A stretch of 64,000 bases of DNA. Source: an uncultured Lacticaseibacillus sp. (GTDB lineage Bacteria; Bacillota; Bacilli; Lactobacillales; Lactobacillaceae). A program made the position numbers and the translations under genes. Positions 1-8,737 of the stretch are shown here, piece after piece. The notes beneath the pieces were generated by a model. It saw nothing but the letters and a program-made list of their open reading frames with translations. It was not told the DNA's origin and searched no databases. Numbering within the stretch: the stretch's first letter is position 1; each line of letters opens with the position of its first letter. The stretch spans positions 70,572 through 134,571 of the forward strand of contig CAKRNG010000002.1 in the NCBI GenBank assembly GCA_934370925.1, read 5' to 3'.

Positions 1-326
1 ATCCAGTGGTGAAGGCCCGTGCGGCGGTTCTGAAGAAGAAGGGACTTGACCCCTTCAAGGTCGATGCACTGCCGCGCGCCACACTCCAGTTGCGTCAAGG
101 ATTTGGACGCCTAATTCGTCGCGAGGACGATCGCGGTGCGTTCGTCGTTCTGGATCCGCGATTCACCAAAACACAATTCGGGCGGGGCATGCAGAAATCG
201 TTACCCCACGTGGACACAGATTTGCTCCCAACAAGTGAAATTCCTGCAGCAATTAACAAGTGGCTTGAACCGCTTGCGAGCGAACAGGTGCCGCTTAATC
301 AGGCAAAACAAACGGAAACAAATTAA
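1..326 (+). CDS. dinG: DinG-type helicase/exonuclease, C-terminal fragment
   Basis: The reading frame is open from the first base, so only the last ~108 codons of the gene are present. The fragment carries the terminal helicase motif of the DinG/XPD family: a QGFGRLIRRE segment (motif VI, with the arginines that contact ATP), followed by DRG..VVLDPR and a KSLP segment that close the DinG fold. DinG proteins are SF2 helicases; in Firmicutes the protein often has an N-terminal DEDD exonuclease domain, which cannot be checked here. The position upstream of a ypmB-like gene, aspB and asnS is the usual one in lactobacilli and Bacillus. The last ~20 residues are polar and probably a disordered tail. 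Confidence 0.85.
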   Translation, partial: PVVKARAAVLKKKGLDPFKVDALPRATLQLRQGFGRLIRREDDRGAFVVLDPRFTKTQFGRGMQKSLPHVDTDLLPTSEIPAAINKWLEPLASEQVPLNQAKQTETN

Positions 327-369
327 GTAACACCCATTTTCGTTGATTCAATCATGAGAGGAAGTCATC

Positions 370-855
370 ATGCACAAACCAAAACAAACGTGGCAACACT
401 GGGCGATTCTAGCCGTTGTGGTCGCGATTATTGCGGCCGTTATCTTCGTCTTGTGGTCGGCCATGCATCCGTACGCAAAGATTCGGCGCGAAGCCGAAAG
501 CATTGCGGAAAAATCGGCGCAGACAACCCAGATTGATGGCTTTTGGTGGGACACCCGCGACAGTAGTTACTTAACGGTTAGTGGCCAGCGTAAATCCAAG
601 GCGGTTTACGTTCTGATTGCGAAGAAGACCGGGAAAGTCACGGTGCTTCAAAAGCGTGATGGGACAACCCGGAACGCCATTTTGCGTCAGGTGTGGACCA
701 AGTATAGTCCAAAACGCGTTCTGAATGCCTCTCTCCGTAAACAGGGAAAGGACATTGTTTGGGATGTCGGGTTCGTCGATAAGCATGATCGTCTAGGTTA
801 CCTGACCTACGACTTTGAAACGGGCCAACAATTAAAGGTCATTCGTGATCTATAA
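370..855 (+). CDS. ypmB: YpmB-like membrane-anchored protein (DUF5590 type)
   Basis: A 161-residue protein with a single N-terminal membrane segment (about residues 11–30, rich in A, V, I) after a short basic start, then a basic extracellular domain that ends in ...YLTYDFETGQQLKVIRDL. Size, topology and place between dinG and aspB match the YpmB family of Firmicutes, whose molecular function is not established. The ATG at 370 has an AGAGGAAG ribosome binding site at a good distance. The next gene starts about 30 bp downstream, so the two are probably co-transcribed. The name comes mostly from context and architecture, because the family is poorly conserved in sequence. Confidence 0.7.
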   Translation: MHKPKQTWQHWAILAVVVAIIAAVIFVLWSAMHPYAKIRREAESIAEKSAQTTQIDGFWWDTRDSSYLTVSGQRKSKAVYVLIAKKTGKVTVLQKRDGTTRNAILRQVWTKYSPKRVLNASLRKQGKDIVWDVGFVDKHDRLGYLTYDFETGQQLKVIRDL

Positions 856-885
856 ATAAGTCAACTTCGAAAGAGAGGCAATACA

Positions 886-2067
886 ATGCACATTGCAAAG
901 AAGCTTGCACAAGTAAACCCCAGCGCCACACTCGCAGTGAGTCAAAAAACGGCACAAATGAAGGCCGCCGGTGCGGACGTCATCGATTTATCAGTTGGTC
1001 AACCAGACTTTAAGACCCCTGATGAAATTACTGCGGCAGCGATTGCGGCAATCAGTGATGGCTCGGCTAGTTTCTACACGCCAGCTGCTGGTCTGCCTGC
1101 ACTTCGCAAAATTATTGCGGACCACGTTGCCAAGAAAACGGGCTACACGTTTGCACCCAACCAGATTGTGGTCACAAACGGGGCCAAGTTTGCCCTCTAT
1201 GATTTGTTCACTGCCATTTTGAACGAAGGCGACGGCGTGATGATTCCACTTCCTGGATGGGTCTCCTACATTGAACAAGTCCGTTTGGCGGGGGGAACAC
1301 CCCAAACGGTGAAGTCATCGAACGGCTTCAAGGTTACCGTTGATGATCTCGATCAAGCCGTTACGGACAAGACACGTGCCATTATCATTAACAGTCCCCA
1401 GAACCCAAGTGGTGCGATTTACACGCAACAAGAACTTACCCTCATCGGTAACTGGGCAGTTCGCCACGACATTCTGATTATTGCGGACGAGATTTACAGT
1501 GACTTGATTTACAACGGGGCCACCTACACCTCAATGTTGTCCCTCGACGGCGCGATTGCGGACAACACCGTGCTCATCAGTGGGGTTTCCAAGTCTTACG
1601 CCATGACCGGCTGGCGCATTGGTTTTGCGGCCGCACCAAAGAAGATTGCGCAGGCACTGTCCACGATTGCGAGCCACGCAACGGGGAACCCCGCCGCAGT
1701 GAGCCAGTACGCCGCAATGGCTGCGTACACGAGTGATCAGTCGTCCGTTGAGACCATGCGTCAGGCCTTTGAGGAACGGCTCAACACACTATACCCATTG
1801 CTGAAGGCGATTCCTGGATTCGAATTCGAAAGCAAGCCGGATGGGGCTTTCTACCTGTTCCCTAAAGTGAGCGCTGCGGTTCGTGCCCTCGGATATGATT
1901 CCACTGACACGTTTGTTGCTGCACTGCTTGAAGAAACAGGTGTTGCGGTGGTGGCAGGGCGTGCGTTTGGGATGCCAGACCACATCCGTCTCAGTTACGC
2001 GAAGGGGCTTGATGACTTGACCGAAGCCGCCAAGCGCATTTCTGAATTTGTGACGGCCAACATTTAG
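886..2067 (+). CDS. aspB: Pyridoxal-phosphate aminotransferase, aspartate type (class I/II)
   Basis: A 393-residue fold-type I aminotransferase. The N-terminal SVGQPDFKTP segment, the NSPQNPSGAIY substrate-site motif, ADEIYSDLIY (Asp that holds the pyridine nitrogen) and SGVSKSYAMTGWRIGF (Schiff-base Lys and phosphate-binding Arg) are all visible, so the enzyme should be active. It would exchange amino groups between aspartate or a related amino acid and 2-oxoglutarate in the cytoplasm. It lies directly before asnS, as in Bacillus, where the pair links aspartate and asparagine metabolism. The ATG is preceded by AGAGAGGC. A strong hairpin terminator follows directly, so asnS probably has its own promoter. 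Exact substrate is not readable from sequence. Confidence 0.9.
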   Translation: MHIAKKLAQVNPSATLAVSQKTAQMKAAGADVIDLSVGQPDFKTPDEITAAAIAAISDGSASFYTPAAGLPALRKIIADHVAKKTGYTFAPNQIVVTNGAKFALYDLFTAILNEGDGVMIPLPGWVSYIEQVRLAGGTPQTVKSSNGFKVTVDDLDQAVTDKTRAIIINSPQNPSGAIYTQQELTLIGNWAVRHDILIIADEIYSDLIYNGATYTSMLSLDGAIADNTVLISGVSKSYAMTGWRIGFAAAPKKIAQALSTIASHATGNPAAVSQYAAMAAYTSDQSSVETMRQAFEERLNTLYPLLKAIPGFEFESKPDGAFYLFPKVSAAVRALGYDSTDTFVAALLEETGVAVVAGRAFGMPDHIRLSYAKGLDDLTEAAKRISEFVTANI

Positions 2068-2073
2068 CACCGA

Positions 2074-2115
2074 AAAGAACGTCACCACCAAAATATTTGG
2101 GGCGTGACGTTCTTT
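2074..2115 (+). terminator. Rho-independent terminator after aspB
   Basis: A perfect 12-bp inverted repeat, AAAGAACGTCAC (2074–2085) and GTGACGTTCTTT (2104–2115), with an 18-base loop. It separates aspB from asnS. A TATAAT box at 2122–2127 directly behind it is the likely asnS -10 element; a convincing -35 box was not seen. Confidence 0.75.
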
Positions 2116-2221
2116 GTAGTGTATAATGGTGGTGTTTGTTTTTCGGCCAGGCCGTTTCGCACCTGGTTTGCATTTATCAATGTATATTTCCCCGATAATC
2201 GGGATAGAAGGAGTAGTTTCA

Positions 2222-3520
2222 ATGGCACAACGTATCAGCATCATCGATGCCAAGGACCATGTTGACGAAGAAGTCACCATTGGCGTTTGGCTTACCGACA
2301 AGCGTAGTAGTGGGAAGATTGCCTTCCTGCAGCTCCGCGACGGCTCTGCATTTTTCCAAGGGGTCGTTCTGAAGAATAACGTCAGCGAAGAAACCTTCAC
2401 GACTGCTAAGGGCCTGCACCAGGAATCCAGTTTCTGGGTTACCGGTGTGATTCACGAAGACAGCCGGAGTCACTTTGGTTACGAAATCCAGATTAGTGAC
2501 ATCGAAGTTGTGGGGGAAAGTGAAGACTTCCCAATCACCCCTAAGGAACACGGGATTGAATTCCTGCTCGACCACCGTCACCTCTGGCTGCGTAGTCGGC
2601 GTCCATTCGCAATCATGCACATTCGTAATGAAGTCATCCGTGCAACTTACGAATTCTTCAACAACGAAGGCTTCATCAAGATGGATGCCCCAATTCTGAC
2701 GGGTTCCGCACCAGAAGGCACCACCGAATTATTCCAGACGGACTACTTCGACCACGATGCTTACCTGAGTCAGAGTGGCCAGTTGTACGCCGAAGCCGGT
2801 GCAATGGCTTACGGCAAGGTCTTCACCTTTGGCCCAACGTTCCGTGCTGAAAAGAGTAAGACACGTCGCCACCTGACCGAATTCTGGATGATTGAACCCG
2901 AAATGGCGTTCACAAACCAGGAAGAAAGTCTGAAGGTTCAGGAACGTTACATTGCGTACCTGGTTAGCAACGTCATCGAACACTGCGAATATGACCTCAA
3001 GTTGCTCGACCGTGACGTTGATCAGTTGCGTAAGTACACGCAATTGCCATTCCCACGCATCAGTTACGATGAAGCCATCGAATTGCTCCAAAAGGGCGGG
3101 TTCGACGCAAAGTGGGGCGACGATTTCGGTGCACCAGAAGAAACGTACATTTCTGACCAGTTCGAACAGCCTGTCTTTATCTTGAACTACCCGAAGACCA
3201 TCAAGCCATTCTACATGAAGCCACATCCTGACCGTGACGATGTCTACCTCTGTGCAGACTTACTGGCACCAGAGGGCTACGGTGAAATCATCGGGGGGTC
3301 CGAACGTGAAACGGACTACGACGCCCTCAAGCAACGCATTGTCGAAAAGGGCCTCGATTTGAACGAATACGAATGGTACCTCGATTTGCGTCAGTACGGG
3401 AGCGTGCCTCACTCTGGATTCGGTTTGGGTCTGGAACGTGCGATTACCTGGATTTGCAAGCTGGATCACCTGCGTGAAGCCATTCCGTTCCCACGAATGA
3501 TTAACCGCATCAAGCCATAA
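2222..3520 (+). CDS. asnS: Asparaginyl-tRNA synthetase
   Basis: A 432-residue class II aminoacyl-tRNA synthetase that charges tRNA-Asn. An OB-fold anticodon-binding domain covers about residues 1–110. The catalytic core follows, with motif 2 around [21 protein letters not shown] and motif 3 in the C-terminal [16 protein letters not shown]. The frame is open for 32 codons further upstream, but the ATG at 2222 is chosen because GAAGGAG lies at the right spacing and the protein then begins in the family's usual way. The open stretch upstream overlaps the promoter. There is no T-box leader: fewer than 100 bases separate the TATAAT box from the start. Confidence 0.96.
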   Translation: MAQRISIIDAKDHVDEEVTIGVWLTDKRSSGKIAFLQLRDGSAFFQGVVLKNNVSEETFTTAKGLHQESSFWVTGVIHEDSRSHFGYEIQISDIEVVGESEDFPITPKEHGIEFLLDHRHLWLRSRRPFAIMHIRNEVIRATYEFFNNEGFIKMDAPILTGSAPEGTTELFQTDYFDHDAYLSQSGQLYAEAGAMAYGKVFTFGPTFRAEKSKTRRHLTEFWMIEPEMAFTNQEESLKVQERYIAYLVSNVIEHCEYDLKLLDRDVDQLRKYTQLPFPRISYDEAIELLQKGGFDAKWGDDFGAPEETYISDQFEQPVFILNYPKTIKPFYMKPHPDRDDVYLCADLLAPEGYGEIIGGSERETDYDALKQRIVEKGLDLNEYEWYLDLRQYGSVPHSGFGLGLERAITWICKLDHLREAIPFPRMINRIKP

Positions 3521-3538
3521 CGATAGGGGGCGCTTTTG

Positions 3539-4168
3539 ATGAGCGACCTTAACGACTACATCAATGCGGGCAGCAGCGAGTTCTCAAATTTGCTGTTCAC
3601 CCGTTTTGCTGACAGCGACCTCAGTTTAACGGAACTGATGGTCTATCTCTTCCTGGCACAACATGTCCAAACGCACACGGAGGCGCCTGATTTAGGGCAA
3701 CTCGCGGCAAGTGCCAAGATGGCGGAACCCACCTTCATGAACGCCCTGAATCGTCTTTGTGCGAAGGGGGCTGTGATTCTGCAGACCACCACCGATGACG
3801 CGGGTCGTTTGGTGGACCGGTATGATGTGTCACCACTAATGGCACAACTCCTACAGGTCGCCACGAAGACGTCCGTGACGTCAGACGCGACATCGACGAC
3901 ACCCCTGTCACCCGTTCGGCAGGTGATGGGGCAGGTCGAAACTGAATTTGGGCGGCTCTTAACGCCAATTGAGCAGCAAATGATTCGTGACTGGCTCAAC
4001 GTAGACCGGTATAAACCGGAACTAGTTAGTCTTGCGCTCCGTGAAGCCGTCTTGAACCAGGCGTACTCGCTCAAGTACATGGATCGCGTCTTGCTGCGGT
4101 GGGAGAAACAACACCTCACCACACCAGAAGCGGTTCGGCGGGCACAACAAAAGTTTGATTCGCTATAA
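3539..4168 (+). CDS. dnaD: DnaD replication-initiation/primosome protein
   Basis: A 209-residue protein with the two-part architecture of DnaD. The N-terminal winged-helix domain spans about residues 1–95, with SLTELMVYLFLAQH and a recognition helix in EPTFMNALNRLCAKG. The C-terminal DnaB_2/DnaD domain spans about 125–200 and includes the helix YMDRVLLRWEKQ. In Firmicutes DnaD works with DnaA, DnaB and DnaI to load the replicative helicase. The ATG at 3539 has an AGGGGGCG site; a TTG one codon upstream is less likely. It follows asnS by 18 bp. In many relatives nth (endonuclease III) comes next, but here a terminator follows at once. Confidence 0.88.
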   Translation: MSDLNDYINAGSSEFSNLLFTRFADSDLSLTELMVYLFLAQHVQTHTEAPDLGQLAASAKMAEPTFMNALNRLCAKGAVILQTTTDDAGRLVDRYDVSPLMAQLLQVATKTSVTSDATSTTPLSPVRQVMGQVETEFGRLLTPIEQQMIRDWLNVDRYKPELVSLALREAVLNQAYSLKYMDRVLLRWEKQHLTTPEAVRRAQQKFDSL

Positions 4169-4171
4169 GTC

Positions 4172-4223
4172 AAAATAAAAAAGTCTCGTTCGTGTTTTTG
4201 CACGAACGAGACTTTTTTATTTT
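4172..4223. terminator. Bidirectional terminator between dnaD and pbp1A
   Basis: Perfect 14-bp stem AAGTCTCGTTCGTG (4181–4194) and CACGAACGAGACTT (4201–4214) with a 6-base loop, flanked by A-rich and T-rich runs on both sides. It can stop transcription of the convergent dnaD and pbp1A genes in both directions. Confidence 0.95.
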
Positions 4224-4226
4224 GAC

Positions 4227-6491
4227 CTATTCTGTTGCCTTGTCTTCGGTTATTGACGAAGAAACTGATGAGGCGGTACTTTCTGAAGATGCCTCGCTAG
4301 TGCTGGTTGAAGCAGATTCACTGGATGAACTGCTTGCTGAGCTACTTAACTCACTGGAGTAGTCGGAACTAGCACTGGATGAAGACTCAGAACTAGCCGA
4401 TTCACTCGATGAACTGCTGCTAATACTGCTACTTGTTGAAGACGTTGAGGACGATTCAGATGAACTACTACTACTTTCATCCGTCACGCTCTCAAGATCG
4501 CTGCTACCAGAGACGAAGAGTTCCCGTTGGCCGTTGACCGTTTTTGCGATGACGGTACTTGGCTTGACCCAATCACGGTTAGGCAAGTCGGTTGAAACGT
4601 AAGACATCAATTCCTTATAAATTCGGGTCGCAAGTTTCTGACTGGTTGCGCCCAGACCGTCCTCAAGTGGTTTATCATAACCCGTCCAAACGGAGATAAC
4701 GCGCTTGCGGGTGTAGCCGGTAAACCAGCTATCTTTTTCAAGACCACTGAGGGAAGGGTTGTTTTTCAGTTCATCTGAGGAGTAGTTCACACTCCCGGTT
4801 TTCCCGGCTTCATACAAGTTAGATACCTTGGCACCCGTCCCGGTCCCACTGGTCATAACGCCCTTCAGCATATCCGTAATCATGTATGCCGTGCTGCTCT
4901 TCATCGCCCGGCTACCCGTGTCGGAATAGTTGGTGGTGACGCCATCTGAGGTCGTAATTTTGTGTACGTAATAGGCCTTATAGTAGAGCCCACCGTTTGC
5001 GAATGCACCGTACGCCGCTGCTTCCTGTTCCGTGGAAACCGGTGCCCCAATCCCGGCTGAATACTGCGCGTCAGTCGAGGAGAGGGTGATGCCGAGTCCC
5101 TTCAAGAAGCTGACCCCACGCGATAAGCCCACACGTTCCAGCATCTTAATTGCCGGAATGTTACGCGATTGCTCAAGCGCATACCGCATCGTGATGACCC
5201 CCAGATATTGATTGTCCCAGTCGTGAAGTGGTATATCCGTTCCTGGGTAGTTGTAGGCTGAATCATCAATCTTTGTGGCCGTTGACGCGTGGAGGTACTC
5301 AATTGCCGGCCCGTAGTCCATCATCGGCTTCATGGTGGAACCGTTTGACCGGTTAGCACTTGTTGCCCGGTTGTAGGCGAGTTTCACGTCACCTGTTTTC
5401 CGCCCCCCAATCTGGGCCAAAACCTTTCCCGTATTCGGATCAGTCATAGTGACAGCAGTCTGAAACTTGTCATCAGGGAAGGCAACGTTACTGTCGTCGT
5501 TCACAATCTTATACAGCTTTTTCTGTGCGTCCAAATCAAGATTTGTGTAAATCTTCATTCCCGATGTGTACGGATTAAGTCCCGTCCTTTTTTTAACTTC
5601 CTTAATCACAGAGGAGAGGTAGCTATCAATAATCTTGTCCGTGGAAGAAGTGTTCTTTTCGGTAGACTGCTTAATGAGACCCTCGGAGATTGGTGTTGCC
5701 TTGGCTTCAGCAGCCTCACTAGCCGTAATTTTGTTGTTACTCAGCATAGCGTTAATCACCGTATCTCGCCGCGCCTTGGCTTTAGCAGGGTGGGTGTATG
5801 GGTTGTAATTGACAGGGGATTGACCGAGACCAGCGATGAATGCCGTCTGCGCCAAGCTTAATTTCTTTAGGGACTTGCCGTAGTAGTACTCAGATCCCGT
5901 TTCCATCCCGTATTGGCCAAAATTCATGTAGACCTTGTTGATGTAGTATTCGAGGATTTGTTCCTTGCTGTACTTTTGTTCAACTTTAAACGCGAGCAGG
6001 GCTTCCTGCGCTTTACGCTTCAACGTTTGATCGGACTGCTTCGTTGAGAAAACAGAGAGCTTCACCAACTGTTGCGTTAACGTGCTTGCCCCCTGAAGGC
6101 TGCCGCGGTTAAAGACGTTGCTAACTGCTGCGGTCACGATTCGAACGGGGTTAACCCCGAACGCTTCCTTGTAGAAGTGTTTATCTTCCACCGAGACAAC
6201 CGCGTCCTTTAGCTGTTGCGGAATATTCTGCGAGGTCACGTACGTTCGGTTTTCGAGTCCCAACGAGGTGATCTTATCACCCTTTTTGTCATAAATTTGA
6301 GAGCTGTTATCGCTCTTCAATTTTTCCTGCGTGATGGCGGGCGCATCTTTAGCGTAATAGGCAAAAAGCGCCACTCCACTTAGAAAGCCGACTAACAGGA
6401 GAATTCCCACCCACTTGAAAATGCGGCGAATGGGGTGCTTCACTTGTTTCTTGGGGCCTTTCTTTTGCTTGCCTTGCCGTTTCTTTGCCAT
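4227..6491 (-). CDS. pbp1A: Class A penicillin-binding protein 1A (transglycosylase/transpeptidase)
   Basis: A 754-residue bifunctional murein synthase. After a very basic cytoplasmic head (KKRQGKQKKGPKK...) there is one membrane segment (about residues 27–50). The GT51 glycosyltransferase domain follows with EDKHFYKEAFG (catalytic Glu) and GASTLTQQLVK. The transpeptidase domain has STMK (nucleophile Ser), an SRN triad motif in EQSRNIPA, and KTG in AGKTGSVNY. The last ~95 residues are almost only Ser, Glu, Ala and Thr, a low-complexity extracellular tail. Start: ATG at 6491 gives the basic head of the family, 10 bp after the recU stop; a GTG at 6533 inside recU is possible. Neither has a strong ribosome binding site. 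Operon with recU, next to gpsB, is typical. Confidence 0.95.
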   Translation of the reverse strand: MAKKRQGKQKKGPKKQVKHPIRRIFKWVGILLLVGFLSGVALFAYYAKDAPAITQEKLKSDNSSQIYDKKGDKITSLGLENRTYVTSQNIPQQLKDAVVSVEDKHFYKEAFGVNPVRIVTAAVSNVFNRGSLQGASTLTQQLVKLSVFSTKQSDQTLKRKAQEALLAFKVEQKYSKEQILEYYINKVYMNFGQYGMETGSEYYYGKSLKKLSLAQTAFIAGLGQSPVNYNPYTHPAKAKARRDTVINAMLSNNKITASEAAEAKATPISEGLIKQSTEKNTSSTDKIIDSYLSSVIKEVKKRTGLNPYTSGMKIYTNLDLDAQKKLYKIVNDDSNVAFPDDKFQTAVTMTDPNTGKVLAQIGGRKTGDVKLAYNRATSANRSNGSTMKPMMDYGPAIEYLHASTATKIDDSAYNYPGTDIPLHDWDNQYLGVITMRYALEQSRNIPAIKMLERVGLSRGVSFLKGLGITLSSTDAQYSAGIGAPVSTEQEAAAYGAFANGGLYYKAYYVHKITTSDGVTTNYSDTGSRAMKSSTAYMITDMLKGVMTSGTGTGAKVSNLYEAGKTGSVNYSSDELKNNPSLSGLEKDSWFTGYTRKRVISVWTGYDKPLEDGLGATSQKLATRIYKELMSYVSTDLPNRDWVKPSTVIAKTVNGQRELFVSGSSDLESVTDESSSSSSESSSTSSTSSSISSSSSSESASSESSSSASSDYSSELSSSASSSSSESASTSTSEASSESTASSVSSSITEDKATE

Positions 6492-6501
6492 CCGTGAATC
6501 G

Positions 6502-7155
6502 TTACTTGTGCCCGTTCTTGCCACGAGGCGCACCTACTTTCTTATTAATCAGCCAGTCAACCCCATCTAAGTAGGGGACAGTCGGCGTCAATTGGGGTGT
6601 CAGTTCAAAACTGTTCGCCATAATTGCATCTATCGAAATTGATTTACGCCCATCTTGTGCTTGCGCATCCCAAGCAGGAATCACCAGGGTTGCTGGTACA
6701 ACGAACAGTCGCTGTAGTGCGGAAAAACGCATAACAACGAAGCAAATGCCATCTTGAATGAGGCATGCCCGCATATGGTCAATCTGGTGCTGGTGGAAGT
6801 TCTTGAGGGGGAAACTCGTCTTGTTCTTGGTTTCCTTGGCTTCAAAGTCCAAGTACCAACCACGGTAAACCCCGTTATAATCCGTTGTGGAGGGCGTTTT
6901 AAAATAACCCTCACGCACAACCGCCTTGCTTCTGGCTGGATAATCGACGCGTACAATCTGAATCGGGGTCGGCTTCTTGTACACCACAGCCCGGTTCACT
7001 TGCAAATAATACGCATTTGTCGCGTTTAATTCATCTTCAAGCGTCATCCCACGGCCACCATAAATGGTGTTTCGGTGGACCCTTAATTTGGGTGCATCTG
7101 ATTGATTCGATGACGTATATGAACTACCATTTGGGTAGTGGAATGCCATACTCAT
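6502..7155 (-). CDS. recU: Holliday junction resolvase RecU
   Basis: A ~217-residue RecU endonuclease, which resolves Holliday junctions in recombination and chromosome segregation. Visible marks are the YPNG start segment, GRGMTLEDELNATNAYY, GVYRGWYLDFEAKETKNKTSFPL (metal-binding Asp/Glu and Lys of the PD-(D/E)XK-like core) and FPLKNFHQHQIDHM. It precedes pbp1A in the same direction, and the two genes are separated by a few bases or overlap depending on the pbp1A start, as in Bacillus. The start is ambiguous: GTG 7158, ATG 7155 and ATG 7149 lie close together behind TAGGAG; 7155 is a compromise. Confidence 0.93.
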   Translation of the reverse strand: MSMAFHYPNGSSYTSSNQSDAPKLRVHRNTIYGGRGMTLEDELNATNAYYLQVNRAVVYKKPTPIQIVRVDYPARSKAVVREGYFKTPSTTDYNGVYRGWYLDFEAKETKNKTSFPLKNFHQHQIDHMRACLIQDGICFVVMRFSALQRLFVVPATLVIPAWDAQAQDGRKSISIDAIMANSFELTPQLTPTVPYLDGVDWLINKKVGAPRGKNGHK

Positions 7156-7219
7156 CACGCTCCTACATTTTATTATAACAACATTAGCGAGAAATCGCGC
7201 GTAATTGAGGTGACTTTAG

Positions 7220-7798
7220 TTGTTAAAAAGACTTTGGGTTACGGGGTACCGTAGCTATGAACTCAATATTCACGGGCAAACTGACCCAAGAATCCGGGTC
7301 ATTAAAGATTCACTAAGAAATGCGATTCAATATTATCTAGACGACGGACTTGAGTGGCTTATCACGGGTGGCCAACAGGGGACGGAGCAATGGGCGGCAG
7401 AAGTGGGATTGGAATTGAAAAAAGATTATCCAGACTTGCAAATTGCCATGATGTTTCCGTATAGTGAATTTGGGAACAGGTGGCAGGAAAATAGCCAAGA
7501 GCGTCTGCGGCTCCTGCAAGATCAACTCGACTTTTCGGCCAGCGTCAGCCAAGAACCCTACAAGTCCGGGTATCAATTGTCAGCGTACGGGCAGTTCATG
7601 ACCACGCATACGGACGGCGCACTTTTCCTATATGACACCGACTATCCTGGTAAGTCTGAGTTTGACTATAATCGGGTCCGTCAATTACCAGAAAACCAGC
7701 ACTATTCATTCCAAACCATCACGATGGATGATTTGGAAGAAGCAGCGCGAACACTCGCCGAATTAGAGACAGAGAAAAATAACCATTTTCAGAACTGA
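7220..7798 (+). CDS. ypsA: YpsA family protein (DUF1273, SLOG superfamily)
   Basis: A 192-residue protein. The N-terminal LWVTGYRSYEL and the WLITGGQQGTEQWAAEVGLEL segment (glycine-rich Rossmann-like nucleotide-binding loop) identify the YpsA/DUF1273 family of the SLOG superfamily. In Bacillus and Staphylococcus YpsA is linked to cell division and overexpression inhibits FtsZ function; its ligand is not established. It is divergent from recU–pbp1A and lies just upstream of gpsB, the usual place. Translation starts at TTG 7220, the only start with a good ribosome binding site (GAGGTG). The promoters must lie in the ~65 bp between recU and ypsA. Confidence 0.9.
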   Translation: MLKRLWVTGYRSYELNIHGQTDPRIRVIKDSLRNAIQYYLDDGLEWLITGGQQGTEQWAAEVGLELKKDYPDLQIAMMFPYSEFGNRWQENSQERLRLLQDQLDFSASVSQEPYKSGYQLSAYGQFMTTHTDGALFLYDTDYPGKSEFDYNRVRQLPENQHYSFQTITMDDLEEAARTLAELETEKNNHFQN

Positions 7799-7852
7799 TT
7801 ATTTGTGTTAGAATAAATACATCCCCGCGTGGGAATTTCCGAGGTGTATAAA

Positions 7853-8239
7853 ATGGATTCAGAAAACGAACAGCAATTCAGTGTCCAGTACGGACCAAAA
7901 GATATTCTCAATAAACAGTTTAAGACCAAGATGCGTGGGTATGATCCTGATGAAGTCGATGAGTATCTCGATTCCATCATTAAGGATTATGAAGCCTACA
8001 CGACCGAGATTGAACGTTTGGATGACGAACGTGCCCGTCTCGTAAGTCGTGTCGACGAGCTGAACAAACAGCTTACGGTCGCAAAGGGAACTGCAACAAC
8101 TGCAGCCCCAACCAGCACGGCGGCAACTAATTACGACATTCTGAAACGTCTGTCGAACTTGGAACGCCACGTGTTTGGGAGCAAACTTGCGGGTGACACA
8201 TCCGCAAGTAGCGACCCCCGCGAACGTGGGCAATACTAA
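7853..8239 (+). CDS. gpsB: GpsB cell-division/cell-wall adaptor
   Basis: A 128-residue paralog of DivIVA. The N-terminal lipid/PBP-binding domain has [23 protein letters not shown] (the conserved MRGYDxxEVDxFLD-type motif) and runs into a coiled coil (about residues 40–75). An Ala/Thr-rich linker follows, then the short C-terminal trimerization region [13 protein letters not shown]. GpsB recruits class A PBPs to the division site, which fits with pbp1A encoded nearby. The ATG at 7853 is chosen over one 24 bp upstream because GAGGTG sits 8 bp before it. The RNase P RNA starts right after the stop codon. Confidence 0.93.
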   Translation: MDSENEQQFSVQYGPKDILNKQFKTKMRGYDPDEVDEYLDSIIKDYEAYTTEIERLDDERARLVSRVDELNKQLTVAKGTATTAAPTSTAATNYDILKRLSNLERHVFGSKLAGDTSASSDPRERGQY

Positions 8240-8251
8240 TATTGATACTAA

Positions 8252-8633
8252 ACCTGTAAATCACGAGTAATTGCGCCCTGCTTCTGCAGGGTGAGGAAAG
8301 TCCATGCCCGCACAGACTGCGATGTCTGTAGTGATCGCGCTAGGCCCAATAAGCCTAGGTACCGGTAACGGTAACGGCGACCGAACGCGCTAAGGTTTCG
8401 GCTATGCGTTAATAGGTCTGAACAGTGCCACAGTGACGATGCCAACTGGAAACGGTTGGTTTGGAACGGGTAAACCCCGCGAGCGAGTAACCCAAACTTT
8501 GGTAGGGGCGTTTCGCCATGGTAAATGAACTAACGGCGATACAGTGCTTTGCACTGAGATAGATGATTACTAATGGATGAAGGTGCCTGATCTTCATCCG
8601 GAACAAAACATGGCTTATAGGGATTTACAGGCA
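8252..8633 (+). ncRNA. rnpB: RNase P RNA, type B
   Basis: The conserved 5' core GAGGAAAGTCCATGC lies at about 8292–8306 and a GGCTTATAGG-type element near the 3' end. The terminal P1 helix closes cleanly: CCTGTAAATC (8253–8262) pairs with GATTTACAGG (8622–8631). The length of about 380 bases and the location between gpsB and the ypsC-type methyltransferase gene match the Bacillus-class ribozyme that removes 5' leaders from tRNA precursors. Exact ends are inferred from P1. Confidence 0.96.
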
Positions 8634-8636
8634 GGC

Positions 8637-8664
8637 ACAGCTTGGGGCAACCCAAGCTGTTTTA
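8637..8664 (+). terminator. Terminator of rnpB
   Basis: Ten-bp stem ACAGCTTGGG (8637–8646) and CCCAAGCTGT (8651–8660) with a 4-base loop and a short T run, a few bases after the RNase P RNA. Confidence 0.9.
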
Positions 8665-8737
8665 GTATACAATGATAAAGTAGCACCTCAACAATTGATT
8701 ACGAACGCCGTGAATGGCGGAAAGGATTTATTCATAC

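Noticed and set aside
2126..2221. Upstream extension of asnS and possible T-box
   Set aside because: The open stretch overlaps promoter sequence, the internal ATG has the ribosome binding site, and there is no room or motif for a T-box leader.
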